Made by a program: the position numbers and the translations under genes. The notes below the pieces were generated by a model. That model saw only the letters and a program-made list of their open reading frames with translations. It had not been told where the DNA came from and did no database searches. 8,074 nt of DNA from an uncultured Chlorobiaceae bacterium (GTDB taxonomy: Bacteria; Bacteroidota; Chlorobiia; Chlorobiales; Chlorobiaceae): positions 1-8,074 of the forward strand of contig CAILXE010000316.1 in NCBI GenBank assembly GCA_903838095.1. The letters run 5' to 3'. Of the stretch, positions 1 to 6,650 are shown piece by piece. How positions within the stretch are numbered: position 1 is the first letter of the stretch; every line of letters begins with the position of its first letter.

Positions 1-205
1 ACTGTTCGAGGCGACGATGAATCTCCTGCAGTCTTTCTTTTTGTGGTTCAAACATTGTGTTATCTGTATAGATTTCTTGTAAAGGACACCACGTAAAAGA
101 ACAATTTTTTTCAGGAGAAATCAAAAACAGCTCCAGAGATTTAATATTTAACTCTCTCAATGAAATATGAAGAGTATCCACGCAAAAAAGTAAAGGAGTT
201 TTCAT
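1..205 (-). CDS. Unidentified protein, N-terminal part only (runs off the left edge)
   Basis: An open minus-strand frame starts at an ATG (bases 205-203) and stays open for 68 codons to the window edge. The start has a good Shine-Dalgarno-like GAGAGG five bases upstream, which is why I accept it as a real gene. The protein begins MKTPLLFCVDTLHISLRELN and later includes an MFEPQKERLQEIHRRLEQ segment that is charged and probably helical. No signal peptide or obvious membrane segment is visible, although the first residues are mildly hydrophobic. I do not recognise the family and assign no function. The stretch is clearly more AT-rich than the glgE and treS genes beside it, which may mean a poorly conserved or acquired gene. 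It is transcribed away from glgE across a very short gap, so the two probably share a promoter region. Confidence 0.6.
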   Translation of the reverse strand, partial: MKTPLLFCVDTLHISLRELNIKSLELFLISPEKNCSFTWCPLQEIYTDNTMFEPQKERLQEIHRRLEQ

Positions 206-210
206 ATTTT

Positions 211-216
211 CCTCTC
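211..216 (-). promoter_or_regulatory. Ribosome binding site of the left-edge minus-strand gene
   Basis: Read on the minus strand, GAGAGG is followed by AAAAT and then ATG, giving a normal five-base spacing. It is the clearest Shine-Dalgarno match near a start in this window and fixes the start of the partial gene. Most other starts here have weak or no such motif. Confidence 0.5.
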
Positions 217-247
217 TGTCAATAAAACAGAAAGCAGACCGGAGCTG

Positions 248-2320
248 ATGAGCAAAAGTGGCTGCTTTATGCCCGGGATCCCCCTGACATTAACAAGAAA
301 TTTGAAGATGAATAATTCATTCCAGCATATCCTTCCCACGTTTGACCATCAACCATTTGATGGACGTCAACGAGTGGTCATTGAAAATGTTTCACCTGAA
401 CTTGACGGGGGCAAGTATTCTGCAAAAGGGGTGGAGGGTAAACGTGTTGAGGTTGAAGCTGATATTTTTGTCGACGGTGCCGACACGATTACAGCGGGGC
501 TCTGTTTCCGGCGTGCCGGAAGCACAACGTGGCAACGCACCCCGATGGAGTGTTTGGGTAATGATCGCTGGAAAGGATCGTTCACGGTTGGGCTTCCCGG
601 ACAATACGAATACACGCTTGAGGCGCAGGTTGACCATTTTCAGACATGGAAAAAGGGCTTGATCAAAAAAATTGATGCGGGGCAGGATGTTTCGCTTGAT
701 CTTCAGATTGGCGCTCTTCTTGTTGTGAAAGGTGCGAACAGGGCAGGAAAAGCGGACTCGGTAGAACTTGCTCATTTTGCTGAACAACTCAACGAGGAAG
801 AGTTACTTGACGCAACAACGGCAGCGCTTGATAAGCAGCTCAGCGTACTCATGGATCGCAATCCTGATATGACGTGCAGGACAACCTACGAGAAAGTGCT
901 TCGACTGACCGTTGAACAGAAAAAAGCCGGTTGCAGTGCGTGGTATGAATTTTTTCCCCGGTCATGGGCTGAAAAGCCTGACAAACATGGCACGTTCAAC
1001 GATTGTCGTCGTCTTCTGCCGATGATTGCCGGAATGGGATTTGATGTTATTTATTTGCCGCCAATTCATCCAATCGGCTATACCAAGCGAAAAGGCAAAA
1101 ACAATGCGCTTGTTGTGACTCCCGGTGAGCCAGGCAGTTGCTGGGCTATTGGCAACAGTGATGGAGGTCACAAGGCTGTTCATCCAGAGCTTGGCACCAT
1201 TGAAGATTTTGCAGCATTTGTTTGTGCGGCTGAAGAGACGGGGATTTCCGTGGCTCTTGATATCGCCTTTCAATGTTCACCCGATCACCCATACGTCCAG
1301 GAATACCCGCAGTGGTTTACCTGGCGTCCTGATGGAACGGTACAGTTTGCTGAAAACCCGCCCAAGCGATATGAGGATATTCTTCCCATCAACTTTGAGT
1401 CTGACGACTGGCAGAATCTCTGGATTGAGTTGAAAAGTATCTTCCTGTTCTGGATCAGCAAGGGCGTTAAAATTTTCCGTGTTGATAACCCTCATACCAA
1501 AGCCTTTTCGTTCTGGGAGTGGGCAATCGCCTCAATAAAGGAGGAGCATCCAGACACTGTCTTTCTTGCTGAAGCATTTACCCGTCCGAAATTGATGGCC
1601 CGCCTTGCAAAGATTGGCTACAGTCAGTCCTACAGCTACTTCACCTGGCGCAACACCAAACATGACCTTCAGGAGTATGTCACCGAGCTGACAACATCAT
1701 CGCTCAAACATTTTATGCGGGCTAATTTCTGGCCGAACACTCCTGATATTCTTCATGAAGAACTTCAGAAAGGCGAGCGGGAAAAGTTCATTATCCGGCT
1801 GGTGCTGGCATCAACCCTCTCTTCAAACTACGGCATGTACGGCCCTGCCTACGAACTTTGCGAGCATCTCCCGGTGGCAGAAGGAAAAGAGGAGTACCTC
1901 AATTCCGAGAAATACGAGATCAAAGCCTGGGATCTCGATCGACCCGGTAATATCCGTGCTGAGATTACCCGCATCAACCGTATCAGAAAGGAGAATGCCG
2001 CCCTCCAGCAGACCAACAATATCACCTTTGTGCATATCGATGCTTCACCCGGTCATGAGCACGACAAACTGATGGCGTATGTCAAACAGTCGGATGATGC
2101 GAGCAATATTATTCTTACTGTCGTCAATCTTGATCAGTCTCGTACACAAAGCGGATGGCTGCGCTTTCCTCTTGAACTCTTTGCTCTTTCGCATCTGCAC
2201 CAGTTCAGGGTTGAAGACCTGCTCACCGGTAATCACTATAATTGGAACGGTGAATGGAATTTTGTGGAGATAAACCCAAGAGTGATGCCGGCACATATTT
2301 TCAGGGTAACACTTGTCTGA
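248..2320 (+). CDS. glgE: GlgE: alpha-1,4-glucan:maltose-1-phosphate maltosyltransferase
   Basis: GlgE is a cytoplasmic GH13 enzyme that moves maltosyl units from maltose-1-phosphate onto the non-reducing end of an alpha-1,4-glucan, releasing phosphate. The frame gives 690 residues, close to the roughly 675-700 of known members. An N-terminal beta-sandwich region (about 40-200, with RVVIENVSPELDGG at 42-55) precedes the catalytic barrel, which begins near SAWYEFFPRSW (230-240). Visible catalytic residues are D413 in RVDNPHTK (nucleophile), E442 in FLAEAFTRP (acid/base) and D500 in NTPD (transition-state stabiliser). Q342 in FQCSPDH and N370/K373/Y375 in AENPPKRY match, from memory, the sugar and phosphate site of Streptomyces GlgE. 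These features separate it from hydrolytic amylases. The start is uncertain: the ATG at 248 has a close GGAG, but family-like sequence begins only after the in-frame ATG at 308, which would give 670 residues. It lies directly upstream of treS-maltokinase, which supplies its substrate. Confidence 0.95.
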   Translation: MSKSGCFMPGIPLTLTRNLKMNNSFQHILPTFDHQPFDGRQRVVIENVSPELDGGKYSAKGVEGKRVEVEADIFVDGADTITAGLCFRRAGSTTWQRTPMECLGNDRWKGSFTVGLPGQYEYTLEAQVDHFQTWKKGLIKKIDAGQDVSLDLQIGALLVVKGANRAGKADSVELAHFAEQLNEEELLDATTAALDKQLSVLMDRNPDMTCRTTYEKVLRLTVEQKKAGCSAWYEFFPRSWAEKPDKHGTFNDCRRLLPMIAGMGFDVIYLPPIHPIGYTKRKGKNNALVVTPGEPGSCWAIGNSDGGHKAVHPELGTIEDFAAFVCAAEETGISVALDIAFQCSPDHPYVQEYPQWFTWRPDGTVQFAENPPKRYEDILPINFESDDWQNLWIELKSIFLFWISKGVKIFRVDNPHTKAFSFWEWAIASIKEEHPDTVFLAEAFTRPKLMARLAKIGYSQSYSYFTWRNTKHDLQEYVTELTTSSLKHFMRANFWPNTPDILHEELQKGEREKFIIRLVLASTLSSNYGMYGPAYELCEHLPVAEGKEEYLNSEKYEIKAWDLDRPGNIRAEITRINRIRKENAALQQTNNITFVHIDASPGHEHDKLMAYVKQSDDASNIILTVVNLDQSRTQSGWLRFPLELFALSHLHQFRVEDLLTGNHYNWNGEWNFVEINPRVMPAHIFRVTLV

Positions 2321-2324
2321 ACAA

Positions 2325-2353
2325 TTGATCTCATAAACAGTCACTTTTATACT
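2325..2353 (+). promoter_or_regulatory. Possible internal promoter ahead of the treS-maltokinase gene
   Basis: TTGATC (2325-2330) and TATACT (2348-2353) are separated by exactly 17 bases. They match four of six and five of six positions of the housekeeping sigma -35 and -10 consensus. Transcription would begin near A2360, leaving a leader of only about seven or eight bases before the ATG at 2368. No Shine-Dalgarno motif is visible there, so a near-leaderless transcript is conceivable. The match could be chance in a short AT-rich gap, and read-through from glgE remains equally possible. Confidence 0.35.
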
Positions 2354-2367
2354 TTAACGAACTCAAC

Positions 2368-5300
2368 ATGTATCAACCTGAACCGCTCTGGTACAAAGAT
2401 GCTATCATTTATGAAGCGCACGTCAAGACATTTTTTGACAGCAACAATGATGGTGTAGGCGATTTTGAGGGATTGCGCCAGAAGCTTGGCTATTTGCAAA
2501 GCCTTGGAGTTACCGCGATATGGCTGCTTCCTTTTTATCCATCACCCCTGCGTGATGACGGCTATGATATCGCCGACTATATGAGCGTCAATCCTGACTA
2601 TGGTACCATGGAAGATTTCAGGCAGTTTCTTGAGGAGGCACACTCCCTTGGCCTGAAAGTTATTACCGAGCTTGTTGTCAACCACACTTCTGACCAGCAT
2701 GAATGGTTTCAGCGCGCCCGGAAAGCGCCGGCAGGATCACCCGAGCGAAATTTCTATGTCTGGAGCGACACCCCCGAAAAATATTCGGAGACACGCATTA
2801 TTTTCCAGGATTTTGAAGCTTCCAACTGGACCTATGATCCTGTGGCCGGTCAATATTTCTGGCATCGTTTTTATCACCACCAGCCTGACCTGAACTTTGA
2901 AAATCCTGCGGTGCATCAGGCGCTTCGTGATGTGCTCGATTTCTGGCTTGGCATGGGTGTAGATGGCCTGCGACTTGACGCCGTGCCATACCTTTATGAA
3001 GAAGAGGGCACCAACTGTGAAAATCTTCCCCAGACGTACGATTATCTGAGAGCGCTTCGGGCCTATGTTGATGAGCACTATCCCAATCGCATGCTTCTTG
3101 CCGAAGCCAATCAGTGGCCTGAAGACTCTGCCGCCTATTTTGGTACAGGAGATTTGTGTCACATGAACTTCCATTTCCCTCTGATGCCGCGCATGTACAT
3201 GGCGCTGGCAACAGAAGACCGCTTCCCGATTCTTGATATTCTCGAACAGACTCCCGAAATTCCGGAGAGCTGCCAATGGGCCTCTTTTCTGCGCAACCAT
3301 GATGAACTGACCCTCGAAATGGTTACAGACGAAGAGCGCGACTACATGCGCCGTGTTTATGCAAACGATCCAAAAGCACGCATCAATCTTGGTATTCGCC
3401 GTCGTCTTGCGCCGCTCATGTCCAACGACCGTCGTAAAATTGAGCTGATGAACATTATGCTGCTCTCTCTTCCCGGTACACCGGTACTCTATTATGGTGA
3501 CGAGATTGGTATGGGTGACAACTACTATCTTGGTGATCGTGACGGCGTTCGTACTCCCATGCAGTGGAACTCCGACCGCAATGCCGGCTTTTCACGCGCC
3601 AATCCACAACGGCTTCAGTTGCCAGTTATTATTGATCCCGAGTACCACTATGAGGCGGTCAACGTTGAGGTGCAGGAGAGCAATGTCAACTCCCTGCTCT
3701 GGTGGATGCGCCATGCTATTTCTACCGCTCATCGCTACAAATCACTCAGTCGCGGAACTATCGAGTTTCTGGAAGCGGGCAACCCAAAAGTCCTGATGTT
3801 TATCCGGCAGTTTGAGGATGAAACCATCCTCTCCATCATTAATCTTTCAAAAAATGCACAGGCAGTAACCATTGATCTTTCCCGATTTGACGGTTTCATT
3901 CCTGAAGAGGTCTTCAGCCTCAATCGTTTCCCGAAAATCAGGAAACATCCCTACATGGTGGCTCTCGGCTCTTATGGTTATTTCTGGCTGAAGCTGGTCA
4001 AAGATACGCAAGAGCCTGATACGCGCACCTCTCTGGAAAAATCCTGTATCTCGGTCTCTCGCTGGCCAGGTCTCTTTGCCGGAAAAAGCAGGGAGCTTCT
4101 CGAAACCGAGATTCTGCCACAGTATTACAACGCAAGCCGCTGGTTTGGAGGCAAGGCGCGCACGATCATGCGCATCTCAATCAACGACACCATTGCGGTC
4201 ACAGCCATGCCAAAAGCCAAACTTCTGGTGACGGAAGTGCGTTACTCAAGCGGCGAAAATGATCTGTACCAACTCCCGGTCTGTTTTTCCTCATTGTCGG
4301 CAGTCAGCCCGACGGACGACAATTTCTGCAGAAGAGTAATCGCAAGAGTGGTTGTCGGTGATGAAGAGGGATATCTCTGCGATGCCACGTTCGACAGTCA
4401 GTTCCTGAATCATCTTTATCAGATTGTTACGGAAAAAGAGAGTTGGCAGGGTAAGGCGGGTCTTGTTAATGGCCAGAAGTCGCTTAAACTTGATACACTC
4501 AGCGAGAAATATGCCGGCAAAGGGCCGGAGCCCTCACTGATGGGTGTTGAACAGACCAATACATCCATCAGGTTCCATAACGATCTCTGCCTGAAACTCT
4601 ACCGCCGTATTGAAGTTGGAGTATCGCCGGAGGTTGAAATGTGCAGCGCCCTGAGTGACCACACTTCATTTAAAAACCTGCCGAGTTTTCTCGGTTCACT
4701 GAATTATGAGCAGAGTCGCACCGCGCGATACTCGCTTGGTATTCTGCAGAATTTTGTCAAAAATGAAGGAGACGCATGGCAGCTTTCACTCGCTCAGGCA
4801 AATCAGTACTATGAGAGGGTTCTGTCAAAAATTCATACCGGCATCGTCGCGTTGCCACCTCTGCCGGGATTGAGCGGAGATCCTGTACAGCTTCCTGAAA
4901 TCATGCAGGAATTCATTGGAGGCATCTATCTTGGGATGATTGAAAAACTGGCTGAGCGTACTGCCGAAATGCATCTTTCACTTGCATCACTTGTTGATGA
5001 TCCCGCATTTGCACCGGAAGCGTTTACGACACTCTATCAGCGTTCAATTTATCAGGCAATGTGCGAACAGGTCAAACGTGCGGTTCTTCTTATCAAAGAA
5101 ATAATGCCGAAAATGCCTGCCGAACAAAAGCAACTGGCCTCTCTTTTTGTACAGAAGCAGAAGCAGGTACTGCAACAGTTTGATCCTATAAGGCTTGAAA
5201 AAATTGATACCTTCAAAATCAGGATACACGGCGATTATCACCTCGGTCAGGTGCTCTTTACCGGCAAAGACTTTGTGGTCATTGATTTTGAAGGTGAGCC

Positions 5301-5673
5301 TGCACGTCCGATTTCAGAGCGCAAGATTAAGCGATCGGTTTTCCGGGATATTTCCGGAATGCTTCGCTCGTTTGACTATGCAGCTTTCAGCGTATTGCGT
5401 CACATTGAGGCAACGCTTCGTCCGGAAGACAGAGTGGCACTCGAACCCTGGGCAGATCGATGGAGCTATTATGTAGGCCAGCACTTTATCGACAGTTATT
5501 TCGAAAAGACCAAAGGTGGCGATATTGTGCCGGAAGATGCAAAACAGCGTGAGCATCTGATGCGGGGTTACCTCATGAACAAGGCCATTTATGAGCTTAA
5601 CTATGAGCTGAACAACCGTCCTGAATGGGCAGGAATTCCTCTTCGTGGAATCCTGAAGATTCTGGAGTCCTGA
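2368..5673 (+). CDS. treS: TreS-maltokinase fusion: trehalose synthase (maltose isomerase) plus maltose 1-kinase
   Basis: This bifunctional cytoplasmic protein of 1101 residues should interconvert trehalose and maltose and phosphorylate maltose with ATP, making the maltose-1-phosphate used by GlgE. Residues 1 to about 545 are a complete GH13 TreS. They carry WYKDAIIYE at the start, a calcium-loop-like DSNNDGVGD (24-32), nucleophile D204 in LRLDAVPYL, acid/base E246 in LLAEANQW, stabiliser D312 in RNHDELT, and a C-terminal beta domain ending near LKLV (544). After a linker of about 20 residues, the kinase half (about 565-1101) has the N-cap signature RWFGGKAR (591-598), the catalytic-loop HGDYHLGQVL (954-963, D956) and the metal-binding IDFEGEP (972-978, D973). 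Both halves look catalytically intact. TreS and the kinase (Pep2/Mak) are separate proteins in mycobacteria, though fusions are known elsewhere. The ATG at 2368 fits the usual TreS N-terminus; no clear ribosome binding site precedes it. Confidence 0.95.
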   Translation: MYQPEPLWYKDAIIYEAHVKTFFDSNNDGVGDFEGLRQKLGYLQSLGVTAIWLLPFYPSPLRDDGYDIADYMSVNPDYGTMEDFRQFLEEAHSLGLKVITELVVNHTSDQHEWFQRARKAPAGSPERNFYVWSDTPEKYSETRIIFQDFEASNWTYDPVAGQYFWHRFYHHQPDLNFENPAVHQALRDVLDFWLGMGVDGLRLDAVPYLYEEEGTNCENLPQTYDYLRALRAYVDEHYPNRMLLAEANQWPEDSAAYFGTGDLCHMNFHFPLMPRMYMALATEDRFPILDILEQTPEIPESCQWASFLRNHDELTLEMVTDEERDYMRRVYANDPKARINLGIRRRLAPLMSNDRRKIELMNIMLLSLPGTPVLYYGDEIGMGDNYYLGDRDGVRTPMQWNSDRNAGFSRANPQRLQLPVIIDPEYHYEAVNVEVQESNVNSLLWWMRHAISTAHRYKSLSRGTIEFLEAGNPKVLMFIRQFEDETILSIINLSKNAQAVTIDLSRFDGFIPEEVFSLNRFPKIRKHPYMVALGSYGYFWLKLVKDTQEPDTRTSLEKSCISVSRWPGLFAGKSRELLETEILPQYYNASRWFGGKARTIMRISINDTIAVTAMPKAKLLVTEVRYSSGENDLYQLPVCFSSLSAVSPTDDNFCRRVIARVVVGDEEGYLCDATFDSQFLNHLYQIVTEKESWQGKAGLVNGQKSLKLDTLSEKYAGKGPEPSLMGVEQTNTSIRFHNDLCLKLYRRIEVGVSPEVEMCSALSDHTSFKNLPSFLGSLNYEQSRTARYSLGILQNFVKNEGDAWQLSLAQANQYYERVLSKIHTGIVALPPLPGLSGDPVQLPEIMQEFIGGIYLGMIEKLAERTAEMHLSLASLVDDPAFAPEAFTTLYQRSIYQAMCEQVKRAVLLIKEIMPKMPAEQKQLASLFVQKQKQVLQQFDPIRLEKIDTFKIRIHGDYHLGQVLFTGKDFVVIDFEGEPARPISERKIKRSVFRDISGMLRSFDYAAFSVLRHIEATLRPEDRVALEPWADRWSYYVGQHFIDSYFEKTKGGDIVPEDAKQREHLMRGYLMNKAIYELNYELNNRPEWAGIPLRGILKILES

Positions 5674-5687
5674 AACAAGCGATGAAC

Positions 5688-5718
5688 TCCGGCCCGGCTA
5701 CTTAATGGCCGGGCCGGA
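5688..5718. terminator. Hairpin between convergent treS-maltokinase and mazG, probable terminator
   Basis: Bases 5688-5698 (TCCGGCCCGGC) and 5708-5718 (GCCGGGCCGGA) form a perfect 11-bp stem with a nine-base loop. The stem begins 14 bases after the treS-maltokinase stop codon. It is very GC-rich and sits where two genes converge, so it probably terminates one or both transcripts. The downstream T-tract is poor on the plus side (TTCTT) and absent on the minus side, so it is not a textbook intrinsic terminator. The mazG stop codon (5700-5698) overlaps the left arm, so the last codons of mazG are built into the structure. Confidence 0.65.
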
Positions 5719-6537
5719 TTCTTGGCTTTCCCCCTGTTTTGCGATCGTCCATAACACGTCAAGCTCTTCAGCAGTGTACGCATTCCATTTGCGGCCAGAC
5801 GCCTCAACGTGTTCTTCAATCCTGCGAAAACGGCCAATGAACTTGTTGGTCGCTTTACGGAGAGAATCTTCTGGATTGACCTCAAGAAAATGGCTGTAAT
5901 TAACAAGACTGAAAAGCAGATCACCGAACTCATCCTCCTGTTCCTCTTTGCTTGCTGCCGCTTTCAGTTCTTTGATCTCTTCAACCAGTTTGTCGATAAC
6001 TCCCTCGCTGTCGGGCCAGTCAAAACCGACACCGGAGACTTTTTTCTGTACACGGTAGGCCCGCAAAAGCTCCGACATGACCGTCGGTACGCCATCAAGC
6101 AAACTTTTTCGTCCTTCGCTGAGCTTGAGAGTCTCCCAGTTTTTCAAGACCTCCCCCTCAGTCTCGGCCAACGTGTCACCAAAGACATGCGGATGGCGAT
6201 GCACAAGCTTTTGACAGAGAGCATCAAAAACCTCGACAAAAGAGAACGAACCCCGTTCCTGAGCAAGAAGCACCTGAAAGCAGAGATGCAGAAAAAGGTC
6301 GCCAATCTCTTTTTTCAGTTCATTTTCATCCTGCTGGTCAATGGCATGAACCAGTTCATAGCTCTCCTCAAGCAACAGGTGGGCCAGCGACTCAGGCGTC
6401 TGCTTCCTGTCCCACGGGCACTCCTGACGCAGCACCTTGACAAGGCTGAGTACCCGGTCAAACTGTTCAGTAAGGGTTCTCTCTCTTTGTTCGACGATAG
6501 CTGCTTTCAATTGCTCAATCGGTGTTTTCTCAGGCAT
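5698..6537 (-). CDS. mazG: MazG: nucleoside triphosphate pyrophosphohydrolase
   Basis: MazG hydrolyses (d)NTPs to the monophosphate and pyrophosphate. It is a cytoplasmic house-cleaning enzyme that in E. coli also moderates stringent-response signalling. From the ATG at 6537 it has 279 residues, near the 263 of E. coli MazG. Two all-alpha MazG repeats are visible. The first has LLLEESYEL (E57, E58, E61) followed by EIGDLF (E77, D80). The second has LVEEIKEL (E186, E187, E190) followed by DEFGDLLF (E203, D206). These EExxE...ExxD sets bind magnesium. CPWDRKQTPESL (40-51) ahead of the first repeat and SGVGFDWPD (168-176) ahead of the second are typical. A TTG two codons upstream (6543) is an alternative start; neither has a convincing ribosome binding site, so I prefer the ATG. 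It is convergent with treS-maltokinase and divergent from mnmE, and no mazE/mazF toxin-antitoxin genes are nearby. Confidence 0.95.
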   Translation of the reverse strand: MPEKTPIEQLKAAIVEQRERTLTEQFDRVLSLVKVLRQECPWDRKQTPESLAHLLLEESYELVHAIDQQDENELKKEIGDLFLHLCFQVLLAQERGSFSFVEVFDALCQKLVHRHPHVFGDTLAETEGEVLKNWETLKLSEGRKSLLDGVPTVMSELLRAYRVQKKVSGVGFDWPDSEGVIDKLVEEIKELKAAASKEEQEDEFGDLLFSLVNYSHFLEVNPEDSLRKATNKFIGRFRRIEEHVEASGRKWNAYTAEELDVLWTIAKQGESQESGPAIK

Positions 6538-6579
6538 GGCCAATAGTAATTTGTTGTTCTCTGCACAAACGATGATGAA

Positions 6580-6610
6580 TTTACTCTTTCTTGAGGCTAT
6601 TTCTTATACT
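6580..6610 (+). promoter_or_regulatory. Weak candidate promoter for mnmE
   Basis: The mazG-mnmE gap contains TATACT (6605-6610), one mismatch from the -10 consensus, with TTTACT (6580-6585) as a possible -35. The spacer is 19 bases, longer than ideal. Transcription would start near 6617, leaving a leader of about 34 bases before the mnmE ATG. The whole gap between the two divergent starts is only about 107-113 bases, so it must hold the start signals for both genes. I could not pick out a credible minus-strand promoter for mazG. Confidence 0.22.
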
Positions 6611-6650
6611 TGCTGACAGGAATCACCTTGTTGACGTTTCTATCCGCACT

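Noticed and set aside
215..231. Short inverted repeat TCTGT...ACAGA in the divergent gap upstream of glgE, considered as an operator
   Set aside because: Only five base pairs with a seven-base AT-rich loop, which is expected by chance; no second copy or recognisable operator consensus is present.
392..787. Overlapping minus-strand frames of 131 and 82 codons inside glgE
   Set aside because: They oppose the conserved N-terminal domain of GlgE and have compositions typical of reverse-frame translations; no independent support.
2737..3300. A 187-codon minus-strand open frame inside the treS half of the fusion
   Set aside because: It lies opposite the conserved catalytic barrel of TreS, has no ribosome binding site I can see and no recognisable domain; best explained as a shadow.
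5698..6537. Possibility that mazG signals a mazEF-type toxin-antitoxin locus
   Set aside because: No mazE- or mazF-like frame is adjacent; neighbours are treS-maltokinase and mnmE, so this is a stand-alone housekeeping mazG.
5809..6546. A 245-codon plus-strand open frame covering almost all of mazG
   Set aside because: It is exactly antisense to a clearly recognisable mazG, its translation resembles no family I know, and long antisense frames are common opposite such genes.
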